Positions 27,101 to 33,962 of a stretch of DNA of 64,000 nucleotides are shown in pieces. A program made the translations under genes and the position numbers. The stretch spans positions 7,591 to 71,590 of the forward strand of contig JAVBOW010000015.1 of assembly GCA_031550125.1 (NCBI GenBank), given 5' to 3'. The DNA is from JAVBOW01 sp031550125 (lineage in GTDB: Bacteria; Bacteroidota; Bacteroidia; Bacteroidales; Rikenellaceae). How positions within the stretch are numbered: position 1 is the first letter of the stretch; every line of letters starts with the position of its first letter. The notes under the pieces were generated by a model. It worked only from the letters and a program-made list of their open reading frames with translations. It was not told the origin of the DNA and ran no database searches.

Positions 27101-27480
27101 TTTTGGGTGAAGCGGCGCGCGGTGTCTTTCATTATTGAGAAAGCCTCGGGTAGTATTTCGTCCAGCTTCTCCTCTATCTTCTCGTCTATGCGCTTCACTG
27201 TGGCGTCTATCTCCTTCGATATGGCCTCTTTCTTTTCGAGCGACACGCCGTCGGCCTCCAGTTGGGCTTTCAGTTCGACGATATGCTCCTCGTCGCCGGC
27301 GATATAGTCGGCGATGGCCTTTTTCAGGGCCGTGCTGCGCGCCCTCAGCCCGTCGTTGTCGAGGGCTTCTATTTCGGGATAGACAGCCTTTATGCGTTGT
27401 ACGTAAGGTTCTATCTCTTTGCGGTCTTTATCGGCTTTGGAGCCGAAAAAAAGTTTAATAACACTTGACAGTATGTCCAT
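24187..27480 (-). CDS. secA: preprotein translocase ATPase SecA
   Basis: 1097 aa from ATG 27480 (a TTG two codons upstream is less likely). NBD1 with MATGEGKTLVATLP (Walker A) and DEVDSVLID (DEAD-type box), a preprotein cross-linking domain, and NBD2 with TNMAGRGTDIKL and GRAGRQGDPGSS. Helical scaffold and a C-terminal zinc-binding CPCGSGKKYKQCH that contacts SecB or ribosomes. Longer than the E. coli protein (901 aa), as is usual in Bacteroidota, which carry insertions in NBD1. It drives post-translational export through SecYEG. Its first 26 bases overlap the end of the DUF2851 gene, so translation is probably coupled. Confidence 0.98.
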   Translation of the reverse strand: MDILSSVIKLFFGSKADKDRKEIEPYVQRIKAVYPEIEALDNDGLRARSTALKKAIADYIAGDEEHIVELKAQLEADGVSLEKKEAISKEIDATVKRIDEKIEEKLDEILPEAFSIMKDTARRFTQNATVEVTANDFDRDMAAEKDFVTIEGDKAVYKNSWLAGGNTVTWDMIHYDCQLFGGVVLHKGRIAEMATGEGKTLVATLPVFLNALAGKGVHMVTVNDYLARRDSEWMGPMYQFHGLSVDCIDKHQPNSAARRKAYMADITFGTNNEYGFDDLRDNMSIDMEDLVQRKHHFAIVDEVDSVLIDDARTPLIISGPVPKGEDQMFEEYRPPVEQLYNLQRNLVTQLLADARRLIGEGKTEEGGVLLYRAHKGLPKYKPLIKFLSEQGMKALMQKTENVYMQDNNRRMPEITDELFFVIDEKMNSVELQDKGHEWLSRTFGEERFFVLPDMGNIMAELEKSGLSPEEKVAKKDEAINDYSVKTERVHTVNQLLKAYNMFEKDVEYVVMDNKVKIVDEQTGRILDGRRYSDGLHQAIEAKERVKVEAATQTFATVTLQNYFRMYHKLGGMTGTAETEASEFWSIYKLDVVVIPTNRPVIRDDRDDLIYKTKREKYNAVIEEIARLVDAGRPVLVGTTSVEISELLSRMLKLRGITHNVLNAKQHQREAQVVLEAGRAGQVTIATNMAGRGTDIKLTDEVKQAGGLAIIGTERHESRRVDRQLRGRAGRQGDPGSSQFFVSLEDDLMRLFGTERIAGLMDRMGLKEGEVIQAGMMSRAIERAQKKVEENNFGIRKRLLDYDDVMNVQREVVYTRRRHALSGERVEIDLNNVMMDFAETFAEAYADADYEEFSLEMIRQVAVQPSVTEEQFAGINKTELAAAIAKDLYEAYRRRALATATTAMPVISNVYQSNMSGDNKFENIFVPVTDGLKGFNVQVPLKKAYDNGCAEIYKVFTKIVMLTTIDDAWREHLREMDELRQSVQNASYEQKDPLLIYKFESFQLFSKMLEQINRESLSILEKGYIPVRENQEERMQQRQAERPKVDVNRLQASRMEAARQAGAADHGRPSPVHVEKKVGRNDLCPCGSGKKYKQCHGR

Positions 27481-28747
27481 TTTCAAATAGTTTTTTCAAA
27501 ATCGTTCTTCCTGCCGGGCAGGCCGCGCACCTTATCCGGGCGCAATATTCGTTGTTAAGTTCCAGCAGAGCCTGGGTGTCGCAGGCGTTCTGGGCCTGCA
27601 CCCCGCGGCTCCTCCACAGCTTGATTATTTTATTCTCTTCGGCCGGGATTGCGTCTATCAGCTCCTGCGCGGCCTGTTTGTAGTTGTCGTCGCCCGTCAC
27701 CTCGCCGTAGGCGAAGAGCATGGGGACGACGAAATTTATACCCATGCGGTCCATCTGCTCGTAGCTCATGCGGCGCGGATATTCGCCCATGCGCGGCGAC
27801 GAGAAGCGGCGCGACCAGTATTCCGGCGCTTCGGAGCGGAACAGCGCGTAAACGTCCGCGGGCTTGCGGCACCTGAGCAACGCGTCGAGTATGAACTCGT
27901 GCGAGGAGAGGTAGGCCGAGAGCAGCGAGATGCGGTAGATAGGATAGCCGAAGGGATAACCCCTGTACGACCCTTCCGGACTCCACACGGCCGGCTTCAT
28001 AGGCTCTATGCCGTATTTCCGTCTGGCGTGGTCGAAATCGCGCTTCAGCACAACCACATAGTCGTCCTCCTGCAAACCGTCGAGAAGCCCCGACGCTCCC
28101 AGCAGCATAGCCTCCACCATCTTCGGCGAGGCTTTCTCGTGGGCCACCGCCGTGTAGCTCACCCTGCGGGCGAGCTGCTCGTAGGGCGCTTTGTAGGCCG
28201 AGCCTCCCATGGCGCGGAAGAGCGACAGGTACATGGCGTAATTCCAGTCGCCTTTGCTTTCGCCGAGCGTGGGGTTTATCGCCTCGCGATATTTGCGTTC
28301 GGTACGCTCTGCGAAGAGGCGGAAGAACATCCTCACCATTTTCACGTCGGGCAGGCCGCATATGTGATCGCCGCAAGGCGTGGCTCCCTGTCTGTCGCGC
28401 ATGGCAGACAGACCGACATAATATTCAATGAACTTTTCGGGCGGACGTATCACCGCCTGGCAAACCTCTTCGCCCCTTTCGAGCCTCATGGGCGGACACT
28501 GCGCGTGAACCACTTGCAGAATCGCGTCGTTACGGTAGAGCGTTCCTTCGCCCGGTTCTGTGAAATAGACCGTACCCCGGCACAACGTCCCGCCTATGCG
28601 TACCTCCGCTCCGCGGAAGCACCTTTCCGTCTCGTCCGCCGTTCCCGGCTCCGCCACGTCCATCTCCACTCCGGCGCAGTGGTCCGCCAGACGTCCATGC
28701 TCCCATAGCAGCATGTTGAGTTCGGATATGACGCCGCGCCCCTCCAT
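27455..28747 (-). CDS. DUF2851 family protein
   Basis: 430 aa, cytoplasmic (no signal). Family pattern: N-terminal MLLWEHGRLA, central ERKYREAINPTLGESKGDWNYA with alternating helices, and C-terminal MGINFVVPMLFAYGEVTGD followed by NACDTQALLELNNEYC and a Cys cluster CARIRCAACPAGR. The clustered cysteines near the end (three within six residues, plus one upstream) suggest metal or Fe-S binding, an inference supported by sufE and the DUF59 gene just upstream. Found almost only in Bacteroidota; function unknown. It starts 2 nt after the DUF59 stop and overlaps secA. Confidence 0.85.
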   Translation of the reverse strand: MEGRGVISELNMLLWEHGRLADHCAGVEMDVAEPGTADETERCFRGAEVRIGGTLCRGTVYFTEPGEGTLYRNDAILQVVHAQCPPMRLERGEEVCQAVIRPPEKFIEYYVGLSAMRDRQGATPCGDHICGLPDVKMVRMFFRLFAERTERKYREAINPTLGESKGDWNYAMYLSLFRAMGGSAYKAPYEQLARRVSYTAVAHEKASPKMVEAMLLGASGLLDGLQEDDYVVVLKRDFDHARRKYGIEPMKPAVWSPEGSYRGYPFGYPIYRISLLSAYLSSHEFILDALLRCRKPADVYALFRSEAPEYWSRRFSSPRMGEYPRRMSYEQMDRMGINFVVPMLFAYGEVTGDDNYKQAAQELIDAIPAEENKIIKLWRSRGVQAQNACDTQALLELNNEYCARIRCAACPAGRTILKKLFENGHTVKCY

Positions 28748-28749
28748 CG

Positions 28750-29073
28750 CTACAGCATGCCCAACTCGAGCAATCCTTCCTCGGAGATCATCGAGCGATC
28801 CCAGGGCGGATCGAACGTCAGTATCACGTTAACCTCCGTAACTCCCTCTATGGCTCCTATATCGGAGTTCACCTGCTCCAGCAGCTGGTCGGCCATGGGG
28901 CAGTTGGGCGCGGTGAGCGTCATGCGTATCGTAACGCCGCCGCCCGGCTCCACTTCCACTTCGTATATCAGGCCCAGGTCGTAGATATTGACCGGTATCT
29001 CGGGGTCATATATCTTCTTGAGGGCCTCAACCACTCTTTTCTCTATGCTCAGTATCTCTTCGGGGGTTGTCAT
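28750..29073 (-). CDS. MIP18/DUF59 (SufT-like) Fe-S assembly protein
   Basis: 107 aa from ATG 29073, which overlaps the sufE stop as ATGA. Hallmarks: ALKKIYDPEIPVNIYDLGLIYEV, LTAPNCPMAD with the conserved Cys, and ILTFDPPWDRSMISEEG. DUF59/MIP18 proteins such as SufT and PaaD help mature Fe-S proteins, and the adjacent sufE supports that role. The frame stays open upstream to 29439 but that part is out-of-frame sequence of sufE. Confidence 0.9.
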   Translation of the reverse strand: MTTPEEILSIEKRVVEALKKIYDPEIPVNIYDLGLIYEVEVEPGGGVTIRMTLTAPNCPMADQLLEQVNSDIGAIEGVTEVNVILTFDPPWDRSMISEEGLLELGML

Positions 29074-29495
29074 TGCTGTCGTTGGCTTGCGTAAGCTGCC
29101 GCGTAGAGTTTCATCTGCCTCACCATCTCCCTCAGTCCGTTGGCGCGCGCCGGGGAGAGGTTTTCCGACAGGCCTATCCTGTCTATGAAATAGAGATCCG
29201 CGTCCACTATCTCCTGCGGCGTGCGGCCGCTGAGAACCCTCACCAGCAGCGATATTATGCCTTTGGTGATTATAGCGTCGCTGTCGGCCGAGAAGTATAC
29301 CCTGCCGTCCTCCATGCGCGCGTCGACCCACACCCGCGACTGGCATCCGCGGATAAGGTAGGTGTCGGTGCGGTGCGCCGGGTCTATCGGCGGCAGGTCG
29401 CCGCTCAGCTCTATCAGGTGGTCGTATTTGTCGAGCCACTCGCCGAACAGCGAGAACTCCTCTATTATCTCTTCCTGTACAGGATCTTTTTGCAT
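29070..29495 (-). CDS. sufE: SufE sulfur acceptor
   Basis: 141 aa. Active cysteine Cys51 in LIRGCQSRVW, the position of the persulfide-accepting Cys of SufE. C-terminal GRTPQEIVDADLYFIDRIGL and SPARANGLREMVRQMK complete the family pattern. It takes sulfur from SufS and activates it for Fe-S cluster building on SufBCD, none of which lie in this window. It starts 1 nt after the PafA-like gene and its stop overlaps the next start, so all are likely on one mRNA. Confidence 0.95.
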   Translation of the reverse strand: MQKDPVQEEIIEEFSLFGEWLDKYDHLIELSGDLPPIDPAHRTDTYLIRGCQSRVWVDARMEDGRVYFSADSDAIITKGIISLLVRVLSGRTPQEIVDADLYFIDRIGLSENLSPARANGLREMVRQMKLYAAAYASQRQQ

Positions 29496-29496
29496 G

Positions 29497-31086
29497 TCAC
29501 TCCGTTGCTTGTTGCGTAAGTGCGGTTATTTCGGCTCCCGTGGCGGCCACAGGACGCCCTATCTGCATCATTCGCGCCAAAGTGGGCGCAAGGCGCGCCA
29601 TGTCGGTCGGGGCGCGTATGCGCTGAGGGCCGGACGACCCTGCGAGCAGCATCAGCGGCACATGCGTGTCGTATTCGTACATCGATCCGGACAGGGAGCG
29701 GACGCCGTCGCGATCCTCTATCCATCCGGGCATAAGGTTGATGACCACGTCGCCTGAGCGGCGGGGATAGAAACCGTTCTGTATGTATCTGCCGTAACCG
29801 AAGCCGAAGGCGCTGTTGCTGAGTGCTGTAGCCGTCATGGCGTGCGACACTCCCCTGAATTGCAGGGCGAAAGCCGCCACGCGTTCCTGTATCTGCTGCA
29901 GGTTGAGGCCTTTTTTGTATGCCAGGTCGCGGTTGAGGTATATCTGGCGGTCGCTGTAATCCAGCACCCAGTCGCCTTCGCCCCACTGGGCGTTCATGAA
30001 ACTGTTGAGGATAACCTTGAACTGCGGGATGTTGAAGCGCTCACGGTGTCGCGCCTGACGGTCGTAGGAGTCGCTCGCGCCGTGGTCCGAAGTCAATACA
30101 ACTATCACGTCCTTGCGGTCCACCCGGGCGTATATGGCCTCCAGCAGGCGCGCCAGATCGGCGTCCAGACGGTAGAACATGTCCTCTACCTCCACCGACT
30201 CGGGTCCGTAAAGTTCGCACACCGTACGCGAGCAGTCGAAGCAGATATTCAGCAGGTCGGTATGCTCGTCCTCGCCCAGGCGGCCGTTCTCTATCGCCAT
30301 GCGGGCGAAATCGGCAACCAGGGTGTTTCCCCAGGGTGTGGAGTAGAGGGCCGGGTAGTTGCGCGATATTTTCTTGTTTATACTCTCCACCCTTCCGGGG
30401 ACGGCCACGAAACTGCGTTTGTTGGCGTAGCTCGCCGCGGCGCGCGACAGTTCCCAGGGTATGCTAAGGTAGCGGTTTGCCGGGCGCACCTCGTTGTAAG
30501 CCGCCACCCATCCGGGCAGCTGCGCCATATAGTGAGTAGACGATATCCACGTGCCGCGCGAGGCGTCGCACCAGTAGGCCTCGCCCGAGAATCCGCCCAT
30601 GACTATGGCCGACGAAGGCGTGGCGGCGACGGTCACCACCTTGCTTTCGGGCGAATCTTCCGTGAGGCGGTCGCCGAGGGTGGGGACGGTGAGGTTGACG
30701 GGCGAAAAGCATCCCAACGACTCGTCGCAGTGCAGGCCCTTTACCGTTTTGTCGTCGGCCAGGCACACCTGCGTCCCGGAGATATAGTCGGCCCACCGCT
30801 CGCCCACTATGCCGTGGGTGGATGGTTGCGATCCCGTGGTTATGGTGGCAAGCCCCGCGGCCGTGCCGGTGAGCATATATTCGTAACGGGCGTCGGTGAA
30901 GACCACGCCCTCGTCCATGAAGCGTTTGAATCCGCCCTGCGAGAAGTTGGCTCCGAAGCGCTCCATGCAGTCGTAGCGCATCTGGCTGACGACCACCTGT
31001 ACGACAAGACGCGGCGCGGCGGCGCTTTGCGTACACGTGGCCGCGGCCGTAGCCATGGAGGCGAGTAATATTTTGCGGTATTTCAT
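29497..31086 (-). CDS. PafA-like alkaline phosphatase superfamily protein, likely inactive
   Basis: 529 aa from ATG 31086; signal peptide about 1-23. Scaffold motifs of PafA-type phosphatases remain: QMRYD (35-39), FSQGGFKRFMDEG, TITTGSQPSTHGIVG, AYWCDASRGTWISSTHY, SDHG (333-336), YDTHVP (472-477). The chemistry does not: aligning by these anchors, zinc ligands corresponding to PafA Asp38, Asp305, His309 and His486 read Ser34, Arg287, Glu291 and Ser466; only the Asp-His pair (334-335) is kept. Asn100 reads Glu96, and the Lys162/Arg164 pair reads Thr156/Ser158. I infer a secreted pseudoenzyme or one with changed chemistry. It has its own promoter and leads the sufE-DUF59-DUF2851-secA cluster. 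Confidence 0.82.
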   Translation of the reverse strand: MKYRKILLASMATAAATCTQSAAAPRLVVQVVVSQMRYDCMERFGANFSQGGFKRFMDEGVVFTDARYEYMLTGTAAGLATITTGSQPSTHGIVGERWADYISGTQVCLADDKTVKGLHCDESLGCFSPVNLTVPTLGDRLTEDSPESKVVTVAATPSSAIVMGGFSGEAYWCDASRGTWISSTHYMAQLPGWVAAYNEVRPANRYLSIPWELSRAAASYANKRSFVAVPGRVESINKKISRNYPALYSTPWGNTLVADFARMAIENGRLGEDEHTDLLNICFDCSRTVCELYGPESVEVEDMFYRLDADLARLLEAIYARVDRKDVIVVLTSDHGASDSYDRQARHRERFNIPQFKVILNSFMNAQWGEGDWVLDYSDRQIYLNRDLAYKKGLNLQQIQERVAAFALQFRGVSHAMTATALSNSAFGFGYGRYIQNGFYPRRSGDVVINLMPGWIEDRDGVRSLSGSMYEYDTHVPLMLLAGSSGPQRIRAPTDMARLAPTLARMMQIGRPVAATGAEITALTQQATE

Positions 31087-31116
31087 TAGAAAATTCAAAC
31101 GGACTCTATAATCCTG

Positions 31117-31124
31117 CAAAGTTA
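31117..31124 (-). promoter_or_regulatory. -7 box for the PafA-like gene
   Basis: On the minus strand TAACTTTG, exact TAnnTTTG, 30 nt before the ATG at 31086; this also supports 31086 over an upstream start at 31128. Confidence 0.65.
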
Positions 31125-31128
31125 GCAA

Positions 31129-31482
31129 TTAATCGGGATTTCGCACAGGCGTCCGTCCGCAAATTTTACGACAGCGGCGTAACAGCCACCAGCGCCGCAG
31201 GACAAAGCCGTAAACCAGCCACAGAGGCAGCACGCATGCGGCGAAGAGGGGCAGGAAAAACGAAGAGAGGAGCCATACGGCCATGTTCGCCGTGGCCAGG
31301 GCGAGGCTCAGCGACAGGGCGAAGAGCAACGCCCCCGTCTTAAAGCCTGTGCGGAATTGCCGGCGGCATCCCTTGCACCGGAAGACCACCTCCACGCCCA
31401 GTACCCAAGCCCATGGCAGCGTTACGTCCTGTCCGCATGATGGACAGGCGAAAGTCCTCGGGCTTTTATTGTGCTTCGCCAT
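31129..31482 (-). CDS. zinc-ribbon membrane protein
   Basis: 117 aa. Two Cys pairs (Cys13-x-x-Cys16 and Cys36-x-x-Cys39) form a predicted zinc ribbon at the N-terminus. Two membrane spans follow (about 50-70 and 74-96), and an Arg-rich tail. Overall it recalls small DUF983-type proteins but I would not name a family. Its start lies 17 nt inside the GSCFA gene, so the two are translated together. Confidence 0.7.
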   Translation of the reverse strand: MAKHNKSPRTFACPSCGQDVTLPWAWVLGVEVVFRCKGCRRQFRTGFKTGALLFALSLSLALATANMAVWLLSSFFLPLFAACVLPLWLVYGFVLRRWWLLRRCRKICGRTPVRNPD

Positions 31483-32443
31483 CGGTAAAGAAGTTTATTT
31501 CGGCCGAGAGGTCTATTTCGGGATGCTCCGTTTGCAGCGCGAGCGCCTTTGCGAGCATTCCCCTGCGGAAAGCCAGGTGCGACGGCGAGCCTGCGTGCAG
31601 GGGCCTGTGGGCCGCAGCATCGGCTATATGTCCGGCCCGGCGCATCAACTCGCGGGTGGGGGCGTCGATGGCCGCCTCCGCGAACCGCTCCCAGATGTAA
31701 TCCACAGCCACGGGCGAGGGGTGGGCCATGTCGCGGTCGTAAAAACGGTAGTCGCGCAGCTCGTCGTTCATTATTTCGTAGGCGGGGAAATATTCGGCCG
31801 ACGGGTTCGAATCCGCAATGCGGTGGCACGCCTCGATAAGGATGGCTTTGCTGCGTGAATTCTCCGCCAGACCGTCTTTCAGGTGGCGTACCGGACTTAC
31901 TGTGAGTATTGTGCGCTTTCCTGCGAGATGCTCCGACATGACGCTGCCCAGCGTCTCCGCTATCTCTTCTATTCCCATGCGGCGGCGCGTGAAATCCTGC
32001 GCAGGGAATTTGTGGCAGTTGGCCGCCACGCATCCCGACGGGCGCCGTTCGTAGATCCACGCCGTGCCGAGCGTTATCACCGCGTAGGATGACGCGCGCA
32101 GCGCTTCGGCCCCGGCCGCTGCGGAGCGGTTCATGGCCGCCAGGGCCTCATCCCTGTCAGGCGAAGAGAAGCTGCCGTGGTGCGAAAAACTCACCCACAG
32201 GCCGTCGTTTCGGTGAAGGTCGTCCCCGGTGAAGAGCCTGCCAGCGGCCAGGTCGGCCAGCGCCGAGGCTATGCTCGCCGGGTTGAAAAGCACGCCGAAA
32301 GGATTCTTGGTCACGGGCAATTTGCCGCGCGACATTTTATGCGCCATGTTCTCCGCAAAGCACGACCCCAGCAATAGTCCTGTGCCGTAGTGGGTTATCC
32401 TCGTATCGAGGGGGGCGATATGTACCGGAGTGAAAAGTTCCAA
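31466..32443 (-). CDS. GSCFA domain protein
   Basis: 325 aa from a TTG at 32443. GSCFA (the family's name motif) appears as LLLGSCFAENM, then NPFGVLFNPASIASAL, LGTAWIYE, TVSPVRHLKDG, and FPAYEIMNDELRDYRFYDRDMAHPS. This is a GDSL/SGNH-like hydrolase fold with catalytic Ser in the GSCFA motif and Asp/His in the C-terminal DMAHPS segment; substrate unknown. TTG is preferred to ATG 32506 because the -7 box at 32464-32471 would put the transcript start downstream of that ATG, and because the family usually begins with the ELFTPVHI-type strand. Confidence 0.85.
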   Translation of the reverse strand: MELFTPVHIAPLDTRITHYGTGLLLGSCFAENMAHKMSRGKLPVTKNPFGVLFNPASIASALADLAAGRLFTGDDLHRNDGLWVSFSHHGSFSSPDRDEALAAMNRSAAAGAEALRASSYAVITLGTAWIYERRPSGCVAANCHKFPAQDFTRRRMGIEEIAETLGSVMSEHLAGKRTILTVSPVRHLKDGLAENSRSKAILIEACHRIADSNPSAEYFPAYEIMNDELRDYRFYDRDMAHPSPVAVDYIWERFAEAAIDAPTRELMRRAGHIADAAAHRPLHAGSPSHLAFRRGMLAKALALQTEHPEIDLSAEINFFTDGEAQ

Positions 32444-32463
32444 AACAGGTTTGTTAGAGGTCG

Positions 32464-32471
32464 CAAATATA
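32464..32471 (-). promoter_or_regulatory. -7 box for GSCFA gene
   Basis: On the minus strand TATATTTG, exact TAnnTTTG, 20 nt before the TTG start at 32443. Confidence 0.65.
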
Positions 32472-32658
32472 GGCGAAATAGACGATAAAACCAATTTCTG
32501 CCGCATGTCGGCGGGTGCGGAAGACGAGGCTCCGGAGCGCGGCGTCTAATAACCTCTCTAAATTTCCCAACGTCATTCTTTTATGCGGTTAGTCGGGAAA
32601 TTTGGACATATTCAAAACGATTGACGGGCAGGAAGAGCGGTTATCTGCAAATATTGTA

Positions 32659-32666
32659 TATATTTG
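32659..32666 (+). promoter_or_regulatory. -7 box for HAD phosphatase and possibly the EPS operon
   Basis: TATATTTG, exact consensus, 56 nt before ATG 32723. Between it and the GSCFA promoter lies a 9-bp inverted repeat (AAATTTCCC at 32560-32568, GGGAAATTT at 32595-32603) of unknown purpose. Confidence 0.65.
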
Positions 32667-32722
32667 TGGCCATATTACGGAATACGGCATGCCGGGCGGA
32701 GCGATTCCGTCCGGGATTTTAT

Positions 32723-33157
32723 ATGAGAGAGAACCTTTTTATCGCTGTCGACTTTGACGGGACCATAGTGGAACACGCCTATCCCGAGATGGGCAGGCCG
32801 GTCCCCTATGCGCTCGAGGCGCTTAAGCTATTGCAGCAAAACGCCCGCAGTTTATTGATCCTGTGGACTGTGCGTGAGGGGGAGCTGCTAGACAGGGCAG
32901 TGGAATACTGCGCCGCCAACGGATTGGAGTTCTATGCGGTGAACCAGAACTACCCCGGCGAGGAGGAGTGCGGCGGATGTCCCCGGAAGTTGTCTGCAGA
33001 TATTTTCATAGACGACCGCAACCTGGGCGGGCTGCCGGACTGGCGCACGATATACGAAATGCTTACGGGCGAAAAATGGCCGGACGGCGGCGCGGGACGG
33101 CTCGGAGAGTATTACCATGCGCGCAGGCCTTCATGGTGGCGCCGGCTGATCCAATAA
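32723..33157 (+). CDS. small HAD-type phosphatase (BT0820-like)
   Basis: 144 aa. HAD motif I is DFDGTIVE (about residues 9-16). LLILWTVREGELLD carries motif II, and the C-terminal FIDDRNLGG carries the acidic motif. The small size and CGGCP insertion match a Bacteroidota group of short HAD proteins. Likely hydrolyses a small phosphorylated compound; the substrate is unknown, though its place before the EPS genes hints at sugar phosphates. The ATG at 32723 is chosen because the upstream open frame runs through the promoter. It ends 24 bp before wza. Confidence 0.82.
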   Translation: MRENLFIAVDFDGTIVEHAYPEMGRPVPYALEALKLLQQNARSLLILWTVREGELLDRAVEYCAANGLEFYAVNQNYPGEEECGGCPRKLSADIFIDDRNLGGLPDWRTIYEMLTGEKWPDGGAGRLGEYYHARRPSWWRRLIQ

Positions 33158-33181
33158 AATAAAATTATTTACTGCCCAATA

Positions 33182-33958
33182 ATGTTTCATAAGGTTATGA
33201 TAAAGACAGGATTTGTTTCGCGAACCATTGTTTTGGCGGCCATAGTGCTTTTGGCTGGTTGTGCGGCCAATCGTAAAACCGTATACTTCCAGGACGCCTA
33301 TAACGCCTCTCCCCCCCTGGACATGTCTAATTACGAGTTGAGGATAGCTCCCGGCGACAACCTCGACATAACCGTCTCGTCGCCCAACGCCGAGGCGGAC
33401 AAATTGTTCTATCCCGGCCAGTCCGGAGCCGCGACGCCGGGCGGTTCGAATGGCTACCTTGTGGATGAAGAGGGGTATGTCAACGGTTTTCCGGTGGTTG
33501 GACGTATCCGTCTCGGCGGGCTTACCCGCAAGGAGGCGTGCGCCGCCATGCAGAAAGCCATCGGCAGGCATATAGAGTCTCCCGTGGTCGATATCCGGGT
33601 CACCAACTTCAAGATCACCGTATTGGGCGAGGTGCGCAACCCCGGCGGTTATACCATCGAGTCGGGTAAAGTCACGTTGCCGGAGGCCATCGGCCTTGCG
33701 GGCGATCTGACCATCTTCGGCAAGAGGGACGATATAATGCTGTGCAGGACGACGGAAAAAGGCAAGGAATTCCACAAAATAGACCTGTCGTCGGCGGACA
33801 TCTTCTACTCGCCGTATTACTACCTGCAGCAGGGCGACCTGATATACGTAAGCCCCAACAAATCGAAAGCGGCGTCGGGGAATATAAACCCTGCGATCTC
33901 CGCCTCCATGTCGGTGGCGAGCTTCGTCATCGGAATAATCACTTTAATTGCCTTGTAA
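33182..33958 (+). CDS. wza: Wza-type polysaccharide export lipoprotein
   Basis: 258 aa. Lipobox LLAGC with Cys27 (Cys22 if the second Met is used). Poly_export domain: YELRIAPGDNLDITVSSPN, then the SLBB segment ITVLGEVRNPGGYTIESGKVTLPEAIGLAGDL. A C-terminal hydrophobic segment (SMSVASFVIGIITLIAL, about 242-258) is in keeping with the Bacteroidota versions. It forms the outer-membrane channel for capsule or exopolysaccharide export. First gene of the EPS block; wzc starts 4 nt after its stop. Confidence 0.93.
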   Translation: MFHKVMIKTGFVSRTIVLAAIVLLAGCAANRKTVYFQDAYNASPPLDMSNYELRIAPGDNLDITVSSPNAEADKLFYPGQSGAATPGGSNGYLVDEEGYVNGFPVVGRIRLGGLTRKEACAAMQKAIGRHIESPVVDIRVTNFKITVLGEVRNPGGYTIESGKVTLPEAIGLAGDLTIFGKRDDIMLCRTTEKGKEFHKIDLSSADIFYSPYYYLQQGDLIYVSPNKSKAASGNINPAISASMSVASFVIGIITLIAL

Positions 33959-33962
33959 TCAA

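Noticed and set aside
25027..27138. 703-residue open frame antisense to secA
   Set aside because: It lies wholly inside secA on the opposite strand, has no family motif, and long antisense frames are expected in GC-rich coding DNA.
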